From Aureibaculum sp. 2308TA14-22 (GTDB taxonomy: Bacteria; Bacteroidota; Bacteroidia; Flavobacteriales; Flavobacteriaceae), in NCBI RefSeq assembly GCF_040538665.1, contig NZ_JBEWXT010000001.1, positions 1,700,501 to 1,764,500 of the forward strand: a stretch of 64,000 bases of DNA, in the 5' to 3' direction. Shown piece by piece: positions 1-9,030 of this stretch. The notes beneath the pieces are model-generated. The model did no database searches, was not told the origin of the DNA, and worked only from the letters and a program-made list of their open reading frames with translations. The position numbers were made by a program, and so were the translations under genes. The number at the start of each line of letters is the position of its first letter. Position 1 is the first letter of the stretch.

Positions 1-1171
1 AATTAATATTATACCAAACCGTAGCACCAAGTGGTACAGGCGAATTAAACGTTATAGGATTGTTACTGGTATCTTCTACACTGGTTAAAACCTGTAAAAC
101 AGGCTCAATAATATTAATTGAAAATGTATTTAAAAAAGTAAAAATATGATCTCCTCCCGTAGTATTGGTAACACGGACCGTTGCTCCTGTTTCACCATTT
201 CCTATAAGTGCATTACCTCCATTTAAAGGTGTAAAGTCTAATATTTTTTGATCCCATCCTAAAGTATTAGTACTATTTAAATTTCTATTAGTAACTATAG
301 CACCATCGTGCGTAATATTACTGCTGAAAAAATTATCTACATCATTAGCCGCATCATACAACGGGGTAAAAGTGGCATTTGCATCTGCTCTAAATTGCAT
401 TTGGTCTCCATATAGACCTAAATCACCTTCCAATGCAGCAACTCCAACTTTTCCTTCAACAGGCCCAGAGGGTGGTGTCGTAAATCCAGAATAGCTGAAA
501 TCAACGATTTCATTAGGAGCATTTCTAACTGCAGACATTCCATCAAAAGTGCTAATATACTTCCTTGGTTCGGACGGATCTTCGTAAACTATTACCAAAG
601 ACCACCCAGCTGCATTATTTGTTCCTTCATTTGTACTTAAATCTGCTACATAATAATCCCCGTTAGGATCTGTTATTGAAGTTACGATACTTGTAACATC
701 CTTATAGTAAATTAAATCCAATTCTTCCCTTTTTGTTACATCAACTATATCAGCAGTTATGGTCTGGTAAGCACCTCCAGGTATTTTAAACTTTACCACA
801 TTTGGTGCAGGTGTAGAAGGAGCTCCCACGGCTCCCCAATACAAACCAGCATAAACCACTCTATTACATGATCCTGTAGTAAAATTTGCACTACTGGAAT
901 TAAATGTTGATGCATCATTGTCAATATCAACAAAAACCATATCAATATCATTGTTACGGTCTGTGCCATTATAAGGTTGGTTACTGGTTTCTCCTAATAT
1001 TGAGTTACCGATTATGGTCAACTCACCATTTATACCAGTGCTTTCATATCTTTTTTCAAAAGGAACTGTAGTTTGTGCATTTGATACTAATGGAAAGATT
1101 AATAATGCTATTAGAATTAAAAGTGTTATGTAAATAAAATTACACTTTTGAGCAGTTTGGGTAGATTTCAT
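1..1171 (-). CDS. Secreted surface protein, N-terminal part (probable DUF11-type/T9SS substrate)
   Basis: The reading frame starts at ATG 1171 on the minus strand and runs off the window start, so about 390 residues of a longer protein are present. It begins with a clear signal peptide (basic start, a hydrophobic stretch near residues 13-28, ending in SNAQ). The mature part has the phrase VVYAGLYWGAVGAP followed by beta-rich, low-lysine sequence, as seen at the start of large flavobacterial surface proteins built of DUF11-like repeats and usually ending in a type IX secretion sorting domain. The C-terminus that would prove T9SS sorting lies outside the window. Function is unknown; adhesion or matrix is an inference. 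Secretion is well supported, the family is not certain. Confidence 0.7.
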   Translation of the reverse strand, partial: MKSTQTAQKCNFIYITLLILIALLIFPLVSNAQTTVPFEKRYESTGINGELTIIGNSILGETSNQPYNGTDRNNDIDMVFVDIDNDASTFNSSSANFTTGSCNRVVYAGLYWGAVGAPSTPAPNVVKFKIPGGAYQTITADIVDVTKREELDLIYYKDVTSIVTSITDPNGDYYVADLSTNEGTNNAAGWSLVIVYEDPSEPRKYISTFDGMSAVRNAPNEIVDFSYSGFTTPPSGPVEGKVGVAALEGDLGLYGDQMQFRADANATFTPLYDAANDVDNFFSSNITHDGAIVTNRNLNSTNTLGWDQKILDFTPLNGGNALIGNGETGATVRVTNTTGGDHIFTFLNTFSINIIEPVLQVLTSVEDTSNNPITFNSPVPLGATVWYNIN

Positions 1172-1397
1172 GTCATAAAAGTATTTAGCGAATTACTAGT
1201 TAAACGAATGTATGTTTCTTTTAGTATGCAAATAGTTATTAAGACCTAAAATTTTCTACTATCGAGTATATTGTAGCGAATGATTTTTGGACAAAAATTC
1301 TAAAAAAGAATTATTTTTAGGAGATATATTTATGTGCTTAATGTCGTGGTATTTAAACCAGAGTTAAAATAATTTATACAGAGAAAATCTAGAAAAA

Positions 1398-2141
1398 TTA
1401 TTTTTTAAAAAGTGAAATTTTTACTAAAGATAAAATAACATAAGTAATTATTATTAAAGGAATTGAAACAATATTAAAAATTAAAACTAACGTAATGGAA
1501 AGTACCAAAAATAATAGTTCTATAAAGTTATTTTTTAACGAGAAGTTCTTAAATTTTAGGGAAAAAAGAGGGATTTCAGTATTCATTAAAAAGCTAAAAA
1601 CCAATACCACACTTACAAGAAAATAAATATTTGAAATTAAATTGATAATAAAATCATTAGCACTGTAAGCTAAGATAACAGGAAGACTAAGCACAAACAA
1701 TGCCATTGCAGGCGTAGGCAAACCTATAAATGAAGAAGTCTGGCGTTCATCCAAATTAAATTTTGCCAAACGATATGCGGCAAATACAGTTAATAACAAA
1801 CCAACAAATGGCAATAGTTGAATAGGCTGGAATTTAAAGCCTGTCCATATCATCGTTTCAGTATTCTCAACTGTGGTATATTTCTCAAAGAAAGATGCCT
1901 CAAAAGATTTTTGATTCACCGAACGCATTAACAATTGGAACATTACAATGCCAGGTACCACCCCACTAGTAACGACATCTGCTAAAGAATCTAACTGCAA
2001 ACCCAATTCACTTTGCACATTGAGTAATCGTGCTACCAAACCATCAAAAAAATCAAAGAATATCCCGATTAACGCAAAAATCGCCGCAGTTACTAAATCA
2101 TTATTTGCCGCGAACATAACTGCAATTACACCTGATAACAA
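1398..2141 (-). CDS. pssA: CDP-diacylglycerol--serine O-phosphatidyltransferase
   Basis: Phosphatidylserine synthase, the membrane enzyme joining CDP-diacylglycerol and serine on the route to phosphatidylethanolamine. The CDP-alcohol phosphatidyltransferase signature D-x2-D-G-x2-A-R-x8-G-x3-D-x3-D is complete near residues 30-55 (DFFDGLVARLL, then GLQLDSLAD). Several membrane segments follow. The 2141 start is a TTG and is probably too short: in-frame upstream codons to about 2183 encode IIKKNIPNIITLLN, matching the N-terminus usual in this family, with no ATG before the stop at 2208-2210. The true start may therefore be a rare ATT near 2178-2183. The gene stands alone, divergent from parE. 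Confidence 0.85.
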   Translation of the reverse strand: MLSGVIAVMFAANNDLVTAAIFALIGIFFDFFDGLVARLLNVQSELGLQLDSLADVVTSGVVPGIVMFQLLMRSVNQKSFEASFFEKYTTVENTETMIWTGFKFQPIQLLPFVGLLLTVFAAYRLAKFNLDERQTSSFIGLPTPAMALFVLSLPVILAYSANDFIINLISNIYFLVSVVLVFSFLMNTEIPLFSLKFKNFSLKNNFIELLFLVLSITLVLIFNIVSIPLIIITYVILSLVKISLFKK

Positions 2142-2337
2142 ATTTAATAAGGTAATTATATTGGGAATATTCTTTTTAATAATATTTGGTTTTAGTCCGT
2201 AACAAATTTAGAGAAATATAAACAAACTCATTTTAAATTTTAATAAGATAACTCTGTTAATAAAATATAGGGATACTATTTTGTATTTTATTATGATTTC
2301 TTACATTAGCAAACATACAAAAATCCCAAGCAATTTA

Positions 2338-4194
2338 ATGTCAGAGCAAGCCAAATATACTGAAGATAATATTAAATCATTAGACTGGAAAGAGCATATC
2401 CGTATGCGTCCGGGTATGTATATTGGTAAATTAGGTGATGGTTCTTCTGCAGATGACGGTATTTACATTCTTATCAAAGAGGTAATTGACAATTCTATTG
2501 ATGAGTATGTGATGGGTGCTGGTAAAACCATTGAAATTTCTGTCAGAGATAAAACAGTAACGGTTAGAGATTATGGTCGTGGTATTCCACTAGGGAAAGT
2601 AGTTGATGTAGTTTCGAAGATGAATACGGGTGGTAAGTACGATTCTAGAGCTTTTAAAAAGTCAGTGGGACTGAACGGTGTGGGTACAAAAGCCGTAAAT
2701 GCCTTGTCTTCACATTTTAAAGTGCAATCTGTACGGGATAATAAAACGAAAATTGCTGAATTTGAACAGGGTAATTTAGTTGTTGATGAAAAAGCACAAA
2801 CTTCGTCGTTGCGGAAAGGCACAAAAGTGAGTTTTACTCCCGACGAAACCATTTTTAACAAATACAAATACAGAAACGAGTATATAATAAAAATGATTAA
2901 AAATTATGTGTATCTCAATCCGGGATTGACTATAATTTTTAACGGCGAAAAATATTTTTCTGAAAATGGATTAAAGGATCTGCTAGAAGAAAATATTGCC
3001 GAAGATGATATGGCGTATCCTATCATTCATCTGATGGGTGAAGATATTGAAATTGCCTTAACACATAGTAAATCACAGTATAGCGAAGAATTTCATTCTT
3101 TTGTTAACGGACAACATACCACACAGGGCGGAACACACCAAAATGCGTTTAGAGAAGCACTTGTTAAAACAGTTCGCGATTTTTTTGGTAAAAATTACGA
3201 GGCATCAGATGTTAGAAAATCTGTAGTCTCTGCGATTAGCGTTAAAGTAATGGAACCCGTTTTTGAAAGCCAGACCAAAACAAAGTTAGGCTCAACAGAA
3301 ATGGGTGGTAAACTGCCCACCGTGCGGACATTTATCCTTGATTTTGTAAAGCGAAACCTGGACAATTACTTACATAAAAATCCCGATGCGGCGGAACAAT
3401 TGCAAAAGAAAATCCTACAAGCCGAGCGGGAACGGAAAGACTTATCAGGCATTAGAAAACTCGCAAGAGCAAGAGCCAAAAAAGCAAGTCTGCACAATAA
3501 AAAATTACGCGATTGCCGTGTACATTTGGGCGATATGAAAAAAGACAATCGCTTAGACAGTACTCTATTTATTACCGAGGGTGATTCTGCTAGTGGTTCC
3601 ATAACAAAATCTCGAGATGTCAATACCCAAGCGGTGTTTAGTTTACGTGGTAAACCCCTGAATTCTTTTGGTATGAGCAAAAAAATCGTTTATGAAAATG
3701 AGGAATTCAATCTGCTACAAGCTGCACTCAATATTGAAGATGGCATTGAAAACCTGCGTTATAACAATATTGTAATTGCCACAGATGCCGATGTGGATGG
3801 AATGCACATTCGCTTACTATTGATTACATTTTTCTTGCAGTTCTTTCCCGAATTGATAAAAGAAGGCCATTTGTACATTTTGGAAACGCCACTTTTTAGG
3901 GTTAGAGACAAAAAAGAGACGTTTTATTGTTATTCCGAAATCGAAAAACAGGAAGCCATCGAAAAACTCCGCGGAAAGCCAGAAATCACACGATTTAAAG
4001 GACTTGGAGAAATATCACCAGATGAGTTTGCTAATTTTATCGGCGACACCATTCGCTTAGATCCTGTAATGCTTGATAAAGAAATGTCCATAGAACAGTT
4101 ATTGACTTTTTATATGGGTAAAAACACACCTGACCGACAAAAATTTATCATTAATAACCTAAAAGTTGAACTAGACCTAGTAGAGGAAGTATAA
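2338..4194 (+). CDS. parE: DNA topoisomerase IV subunit B
   Basis: ATPase subunit of the type IIA topoisomerase that decatenates chromosomes. Visible in order: the GHKL ATP-binding region (DNSIDEY near residue 50, then GRGIPLGK and [13 protein letters not shown]), the transducer domain, and the TOPRIM domain (EGDSASGS, later [13 protein letters not shown]). The start is placed at ATG 2338, giving 618 residues; an in-frame TTG at 2281 would add 19 residues unlike the family. At 618 residues it matches ParE rather than the longer GyrB. The stop codon overlaps the parC start by one base (TAATG), so the two subunits are translationally coupled. Confidence 0.95.
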   Translation: MSEQAKYTEDNIKSLDWKEHIRMRPGMYIGKLGDGSSADDGIYILIKEVIDNSIDEYVMGAGKTIEISVRDKTVTVRDYGRGIPLGKVVDVVSKMNTGGKYDSRAFKKSVGLNGVGTKAVNALSSHFKVQSVRDNKTKIAEFEQGNLVVDEKAQTSSLRKGTKVSFTPDETIFNKYKYRNEYIIKMIKNYVYLNPGLTIIFNGEKYFSENGLKDLLEENIAEDDMAYPIIHLMGEDIEIALTHSKSQYSEEFHSFVNGQHTTQGGTHQNAFREALVKTVRDFFGKNYEASDVRKSVVSAISVKVMEPVFESQTKTKLGSTEMGGKLPTVRTFILDFVKRNLDNYLHKNPDAAEQLQKKILQAERERKDLSGIRKLARARAKKASLHNKKLRDCRVHLGDMKKDNRLDSTLFITEGDSASGSITKSRDVNTQAVFSLRGKPLNSFGMSKKIVYENEEFNLLQAALNIEDGIENLRYNNIVIATDADVDGMHIRLLLITFFLQFFPELIKEGHLYILETPLFRVRDKKETFYCYSEIEKQEAIEKLRGKPEITRFKGLGEISPDEFANFIGDTIRLDPVMLDKEMSIEQLLTFYMGKNTPDRQKFIINNLKVELDLVEEV

Positions 4195-6869
4195 TGCAAG
4201 AAGAAGAAAACCAACCTATAGATAACCCAGAAAACCACTCGGAAGAAACCATTACAAAGGTAACCGGTATGTACAAAGACTGGTTTTTAGACTATGCCTC
4301 GTATGTAATTTTAGAACGTGCTGTACCAGCTATTGATGATGGATTAAAACCCGTGCAACGCCGTATCATGCAGTCTATGAAAGATTTAGACGATGGCCGT
4401 TACAACAAAGTGGCTAATCTGGTTGGGCACACTATGCAGTACCATCCGCACGGTGATGCCAGTATTGCAGATGCCATGGTGCAACTCGGTCAAAAAGAGT
4501 TGTTAATAGATATGCAGGGTAACTGGGGAAACATCCTTACGGGAGATAGGGCCGCGGCATCAAGATACATTGAAGCCAGATTATCAAAGTTTGCCCTAGA
4601 AGTAGTTTTTAACCCAAAAACAACCGATTGGCAAGCTTCTTATGACGGCAGAAGAAAAGAACCGATAGATTTACCCGTTAAGTTCCCGTTATTATTAGCA
4701 CAAGGTGCTGAGGGAATAGCAGTGGGCTTATCCACAAAAATACTACCACATAACTTTAATGAGCTTATTGATGCCTCTATAAAACATTTAAAAGGTAGAA
4801 GTTTTAAACTTATTCCCAATTTTTTAACGGGTGGTATTGCCGATGTTACCAATTACAATGATGGTAAACGCGGTGGAAAAGTTAGAGTTCGTGCTAAAAT
4901 AGCTCAATTAGATAAGAACACACTCATAATTAGCGAAGTACCCTACAATACTACAACTTCTTCTTTAATAGACTCTGTACTCAAAGCCAATGATAAAGGC
5001 AAGATAAAAATTAAGCGGATTGAAGATAACACCGCCGCAGAAGTAGAAATTTTGGTGCATTTACCAAACGGTGTTTCGCCAGATAAAACCATCGATGCAT
5101 TGTATGCATTTACCAATTGTGAAGTCTCCATTTCACCATTGTGCTGTGTCATTGAAGAGAACAAACCCATTTTTATTGGAGTTAGTGAAATGTTACGTAA
5201 GTCAACAGATCATACAGTGGCTTTATTGAAGCAAGAGTTAGAAATACAACTCAAAGAACTTGAAGAACAATGGCATTTTGCTTCGTTAGAGCGAATATTT
5301 ATCGAGAACCGTATTTATCGCGATATTGAAGAAGAAGAAACTTGGGAAGGTGTAATTTCTGCCATAGATAAAGGCTTAAAACCATATACCAAGCATCTTA
5401 AAAGAGCAGTAATCGAAGAAGATATTGTCCGACTAACCGAAATCCGTATTAAAAAGATCTCGAAATTTGATATTGACAAGGCCAAACAACATATTGAGAG
5501 TTTGGAAGAAAAAATTGCCGAAGTAAAACATCATTTGGCCAATTTGATTGATTTTGCAATTGATTACTTTAAAAACCTAAAAACAAAATACGGCAAAGAC
5601 AAAGACCGAAAGACAGAAATTAGAATTTTTGAGGACATTGTAGCGACTAAAGTGGCTATGAAAAACGCCAAACTCTATGTAAACCGTAAAGAAGGGTTTT
5701 TCGGTACATCATTACGTAGAGAAGAGTTTGTGGCAGATTGTTCTGACATAGATAATATTATCGTTTTCTTGGCGGATGGACGCATGATGGTTTCAAAAAT
5801 TGATTCGAAGGCTTTTGTGGGTAAAAACATTATTCATATTGCAGTCTTTAAGAAAAAGGACAAACGTACCGTGTATAATATGATTTACAAAGATGGTAAG
5901 TCTGGTCCTACTTATATGAAACGTTTTTCAGTAACCAGTGTAACTCGCGATAAAGAATATGACCTAACCGCAGGTAACAAAGGCTCTAACGTACTCTATT
6001 TCTCGGCAAACCCCAATGGTGAAGCAGAAGTGGTTACCGTTCATTTAAGAGCCGTTGGAAGCATTAAAAAGCTGAAATGGGACATTGATTTTGCCGATTT
6101 AGCCATTAAAGGACGTGGCAGCAAAGGAAATACAGTTACCAAACACTCTGTTAAAAAGGTAGAACTTAAGGAAAGAGGCATTTCTACCTTAAAACCACGT
6201 AAAATATGGTTTGATGACACCGTACAAAGACTGAATGTTGAAAGTAGAGGCGATTTATTAGGTGAATTCACCGCAGAAGACCGGTTATTAATTATTACCC
6301 AATCCGGTAATGTAAAAACCATTAGACCTGAACTTTCTACTCATTTTGATGATGATATGATTGTGTTGGAAAAATGGATACCCAACAAGCCTATTTCTGC
6401 CATTCATTTTGATGGCGAAAAAGAAAAGTATTATGTCAAACGATTTATGATTGACAACCCCAATAAAGAAGAGTTATTTATTTCGGAGCATCCTAAATCT
6501 CAATTGGAAATTGTAGCGACTGATTTTAGACCGATGGCGGAGGTGGTGTTCTCCAAACGAGCTTTAGCAAATGACACTGTAAACTTTGAAGAGTTTATTG
6601 CTGTAAAAGGCATTAAAGCTATTGGAAATCAACTCACTACTGAAAAAATAAAACAAGTAAATTTATTAGACCCACTACCCTACGAGGAGCCCGAAGTAAA
6701 TCAAGTTGAGGTAGTTGAGGAAGAGGAAATAGACTCTGAAACAGAAGCTGATGAGCCAGTAAAAGACACTCAAAAACCGTCTGCTAAAGAAACAAAAGAT
6801 GTCAAAAAGAATGATGCTCAAGATGATGATAACAATACTGAAGAAGACGGTCAAATAACATTGTTTTAG
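4194..6869 (+). CDS. parC: DNA topoisomerase IV subunit A
   Basis: DNA cleavage and religation subunit partnering ParE. The catalytic tyrosine is Tyr125 in AASRYIEARL, preceded by the quinolone-resistance region around HPHGDASIADAMV (residues 85-97). The breakage-reunion core occupies the first half, followed by a coiled-coil region near 400-460 and a beta-pinwheel C-terminal domain. The last 50 residues are a very acidic tail rich in Glu and Asp, ending GQITLF. Length 891 is in the range of Bacteroidota ParC/GyrA-like proteins. It is the second gene of a two-gene operon with parE. Confidence 0.95.
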   Translation: MQEEENQPIDNPENHSEETITKVTGMYKDWFLDYASYVILERAVPAIDDGLKPVQRRIMQSMKDLDDGRYNKVANLVGHTMQYHPHGDASIADAMVQLGQKELLIDMQGNWGNILTGDRAAASRYIEARLSKFALEVVFNPKTTDWQASYDGRRKEPIDLPVKFPLLLAQGAEGIAVGLSTKILPHNFNELIDASIKHLKGRSFKLIPNFLTGGIADVTNYNDGKRGGKVRVRAKIAQLDKNTLIISEVPYNTTTSSLIDSVLKANDKGKIKIKRIEDNTAAEVEILVHLPNGVSPDKTIDALYAFTNCEVSISPLCCVIEENKPIFIGVSEMLRKSTDHTVALLKQELEIQLKELEEQWHFASLERIFIENRIYRDIEEEETWEGVISAIDKGLKPYTKHLKRAVIEEDIVRLTEIRIKKISKFDIDKAKQHIESLEEKIAEVKHHLANLIDFAIDYFKNLKTKYGKDKDRKTEIRIFEDIVATKVAMKNAKLYVNRKEGFFGTSLRREEFVADCSDIDNIIVFLADGRMMVSKIDSKAFVGKNIIHIAVFKKKDKRTVYNMIYKDGKSGPTYMKRFSVTSVTRDKEYDLTAGNKGSNVLYFSANPNGEAEVVTVHLRAVGSIKKLKWDIDFADLAIKGRGSKGNTVTKHSVKKVELKERGISTLKPRKIWFDDTVQRLNVESRGDLLGEFTAEDRLLIITQSGNVKTIRPELSTHFDDDMIVLEKWIPNKPISAIHFDGEKEKYYVKRFMIDNPNKEELFISEHPKSQLEIVATDFRPMAEVVFSKRALANDTVNFEEFIAVKGIKAIGNQLTTEKIKQVNLLDPLPYEEPEVNQVEVVEEEEIDSETEADEPVKDTQKPSAKETKDVKKNDAQDDDNNTEEDGQITLF

Positions 6870-6899
6870 AACTTCAATTCTTTAAGTGGGTTAGGGTAA

Positions 6900-6946
6900 G
6901 CTTTTGCAACCTCTTACGCTTCATCATATAAATTCGGAAAAGGATT
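6900..6946 (-). pseudogene. Decayed fragment of the thioredoxin-like gene at 7872-8429
   Basis: Forty-seven bases here match 8083-8129, inside the intact downstream gene, at 38 of 47 positions by direct comparison and in the same orientation. Translated on the minus strand the fragment reads NPFPNLYDEA, stop, EVAKAY, against YPFPYLYDETQEVAKAY in the intact gene. An in-frame stop and lack of similarity on either side show it is a remnant. Together with the intact gene it forms direct repeats around the two orphan genes at 7003-7869. Confidence 0.7.
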
Positions 6947-7002
6947 AGGGCTTGCCTATATTCTATTCGGTATTTATTAAATTAGTTACTTAACCAGACA
7001 AT

Positions 7003-7401
7003 ATGACGTTAAAAGAAAGATTAGAATTTTGCAATATATGTGAAAATCGAAAAATTGATATGAAAGTTGGGCTTTTATGTAATTTGACAGATAAAAAACC
7101 AGAATTCGAGAATAAATGTGAATTTTTCATAAAAGATGAAAAAGAAGCCGAAAGAAAATTAAAACTTAAGCTTGACGGAACTGGAACTTCGAGAAGTCAA
7201 AATGGCTCATTGGTTCCTTCAAAAAATATTAACTACGGAACTTTCTTAACTATAGCTGGAATTCTCGTATTATTACTGTTATCTCCTTTATTTGGAGCAA
7301 TAATTCTAACAGGAGGGGTTTCGTTTTTAATTAGAGGTTATTCACAGAAAAAAATCTTAGCGGAAAATAAATCTTTTAACGAAAAGTTGAATGAAAAATA
7401 A
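7003..7401 (+). CDS. Hypothetical protein with N-terminal Cys cluster and membrane helices
   Basis: A 132-residue protein that I do not recognise by function. The first 45 residues carry C-x2-C (CNICENRK), then a cysteine in GLLCNLTDKKPEF and one in NKCEFF, spaced like a small zinc-binding module that is common in short Bacteroidota membrane proteins. A hydrophobic stretch near residues 78-108 can form one or two membrane helices, followed by a basic cytoplasmic-type tail. It starts at ATG 7003. It is the first of two orphan membrane-protein genes in an accessory patch between parC and the thioredoxin-like gene. Confidence 0.7.
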   Translation: MTLKERLEFCNICENRKIDMKVGLLCNLTDKKPEFENKCEFFIKDEKEAERKLKLKLDGTGTSRSQNGSLVPSKNINYGTFLTIAGILVLLLLSPLFGAIILTGGVSFLIRGYSQKKILAENKSFNEKLNEK

Positions 7402-7464
7402 TATAACGCACGCAGGAACTTAACATACCCAAACGCATTGCCCGAAATGCTAAGTAAATACAAC

Positions 7465-7869
7465 ATGAAATTTTACAAACCTCTATTTTCCATAATTGTA
7501 ATTGTTGTACAACTGATTCTATCTCTGAAAGCTCATTTTCGATTACTTGAACGGATAAAAAATAACCCAGAATTATTTGAATTGATTAGCTATAGAGTAA
7601 CTTACGACACCTTGTTTTTATTCGTTTTAATAATCGGATTTTATGAAATGTTAACGAAACCAGGTTGGTTTAAAACAGCAATTAGAATTTTCTTAGTATG
7701 CATTGTTTTAGGAACACAATTTTCAGGCCTTATCCCTATCGAAGACTTTTATTTTGGTGTTTATAATACCGCATGGTTTTCGGCGGTTATTGCCTTTGTA
7801 GCGTCACTATATAAAATTGCAAAAAATGTTGATGAAAAACGAAATGAAAATAGCACAAACAACAGCTAA
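7465..7869 (+). CDS. Hypothetical integral membrane protein
   Basis: No family recognised. The protein is mostly hydrophobic with about four predicted membrane helices and a charged C-terminal end rich in Asn, Lys and Glu. The start is set at ATG 7465 (MKFYKPLFS, 134 residues). Earlier in-frame candidates at TTG 7438 and ATG 7447 lie inside a short hairpin (GCATT at 7435-7439 pairing with AATGC at 7446-7450) and look non-coding. It ends two bases from the convergent thioredoxin-like gene. Together with the preceding gene it appears to be accessory material. Confidence 0.65.
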   Translation: MKFYKPLFSIIVIVVQLILSLKAHFRLLERIKNNPELFELISYRVTYDTLFLFVLIIGFYEMLTKPGWFKTAIRIFLVCIVLGTQFSGLIPIEDFYFGVYNTAWFSAVIAFVASLYKIAKNVDEKRNENSTNNS

Positions 7870-7871
7870 AC

Positions 7872-8429
7872 TTAACCCTTCCACTTAATATTACACCCAA
7901 TACTCGGCTTTTGAAGAGCATTGTTTTCTTTACCCAACAATAAACAATCCAAAGCATTGCGTAAATCCTTACCAGTAATTGCTACTCCATTGCCAGGTCT
8001 AGAATCGTCTAATTGTCCACGATATACTAATTTTAAATCCTTATCAAAAACATAAATATCTGGTGTACAAGCAGCATCATACGCTTTAGCCACCTCTTGG
8101 GTCTCATCATACAAATACGGAAAAGGATAACCTACGTCGTTTGCCAACTTTTTCATTAAATACGGAGCATCTTGCGGGTAATTTTCTACATCATTAGAAG
8201 AGATAGCAACAAAAGAGATTCCTTTTGAACCATAATCATTAGCAATTTTAACCAACTCATCGTTTACATGAATTACAAACGGACAATGGTTACAGATAAA
8301 GAAAATAACCGTTCCTTTTTCGTCTTTTAAATCAGTCAAAGACATCATGTCGTCACTTACGGTGTTTATCAATTCAAAATCTGGGGCTTTTGTCCCTAAG
8401 GGAATCATATTTGAGGGTGTTCTCGCCAT
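7872..8429 (-). CDS. Thioredoxin-fold/peroxiredoxin-like protein (AhpC/TSA type)
   Basis: A 185-residue cytoplasmic protein with the thioredoxin fold of the AhpC/TSA-Redoxin group, subgroup PRX-like-1. The redox motif is Cys46-Asn-His-Cys49-Pro, followed by the conserved cis-proline loop in ACTPDIYVF. No signal peptide is present. The family's substrate is not established; peroxide or disulfide reduction is inferred from the fold. The start ATG at 8429 lies only 13 bases from the inverted-repeat element at 8443-8601, so its promoter must lie in or next to that element. A fragment of this gene is duplicated at 6900-6946. Confidence 0.88.
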   Translation of the reverse strand: MARTPSNMIPLGTKAPDFELINTVSDDMMSLTDLKDEKGTVIFFICNHCPFVIHVNDELVKIANDYGSKGISFVAISSNDVENYPQDAPYLMKKLANDVGYPFPYLYDETQEVAKAYDAACTPDIYVFDKDLKLVYRGQLDDSRPGNGVAITGKDLRNALDCLLLGKENNALQKPSIGCNIKWKG

Positions 8430-8442
8430 TATTTGAGTATTT

Positions 8443-8601
8443 ATATCGAAAGAATCTATATTTGGTCTGATAAATCAATTCTTTTTCCTTGTATTTTCGT
8501 TAAAAATACTCGCTTTAGCTATGGCTAGAACTGCGTTTTTTGCCTCAATTCAAAAAAAATATTTTAATTTAATTTAAACCAAATATAGATTCTTTCGATA
8601 T
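8443..8601. repeat. 159-bp element with perfect 24-bp inverted repeats
   Basis: Bases 8443-8466 are the exact reverse complement of 8578-8601. The 111-base interior is AT-rich except for a central part near 8509-8545 that includes the small palindrome TAGCTATGGCTA. Each arm contains TATATTTG, pointing inwards. The element fills nearly the whole space between two divergent genes. It may be a non-autonomous mobile element, an invertible segment, or a symmetric regulatory site. No clear target duplication was seen. Confidence 0.75.
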
Positions 8602-8609
8602 TATATTTG
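8602..8609 (+). promoter_or_regulatory. Promoter -7 box of the CsaA-like gene
   Basis: TATATTTG is an exact match to the Bacteroidota -7 consensus TAnnTTTG, 29 bases before the ATG at 8639. It directly abuts the right arm of the inverted repeat, so its -33 region would lie inside that arm. Confidence 0.55.
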
Positions 8610-8638
8610 TAGTTTTATAGTTTAAAATTACTAAAAAT

Positions 8639-8977
8639 ATGGCAGACACTATTTCTTTTGAAGATTTTACCAAAGTCGATATCCGTACAGGTACAATAAT
8701 CGAGGTAAACGAGTTTCCGAAGGCTAAAAAACCAGCCTATCAGCTGACGATAGATTTCGGCAAATTAGGTATTAAAAAATCTAGTGCTCAGATTACGAAA
8801 TTGTATTCAAAAGAAGATTTACTGAACAAACAAATTACCGCTGTCGTTAATTTCAAACCCAAACAAATAGCCAATTTTGTTAGTGAATGCTTAGTATTAG
8901 GCATTGAAAACGACAAGGGCGAGGTTACACTTTTAAAATCTGCAACAAAAACAATTAACGGAACAACTGTGAATTAA
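8639..8977 (+). CDS. tRNA-binding domain protein, CsaA-like
   Basis: A 112-residue cytoplasmic protein made of a single tRNA-binding OB-fold, as in CsaA and the C-termini of MetG and PheT. The signature VDIRTGTIIEVNEFPKAKKP is at residues 13-32 and the KPKQIANFVSECLVLG block near 73-88. The length is typical of CsaA. CsaA has been described as a secretion chaperone in Bacillus and binds tRNA; its role in Bacteroidota is not established. The gene is monocistronic and divergent from the thioredoxin-like gene. Confidence 0.9.
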   Translation: MADTISFEDFTKVDIRTGTIIEVNEFPKAKKPAYQLTIDFGKLGIKKSSAQITKLYSKEDLLNKQITAVVNFKPKQIANFVSECLVLGIENDKGEVTLLKSATKTINGTTVN

Positions 8978-8984
8978 AATTCCA

Positions 8985-9004
8985 ATCCCGATAGTTATCG
9001 GGAT
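8985..9004. repeat. Short palindromic intergenic hairpin
   Basis: ATCCCGATA and TATCGGGAT form a perfect 9-bp stem with a 2-base gap, between the CsaA-like gene and the FAD/Fe-S gene. The core resembles palindromes dispersed in many Bacteroidota genomes. No T-run follows, so it is not a typical intrinsic terminator. Confidence 0.6.
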
Positions 9005-9030
9005 AAATTCCAACTATTTACAAAACCTAA

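Noticed and set aside
2571-2867. Antisense open frame inside parE
   Set aside because: It has no recognised domain and lies opposite a well-conserved ATPase region; it is open only because of the codon use of parE.
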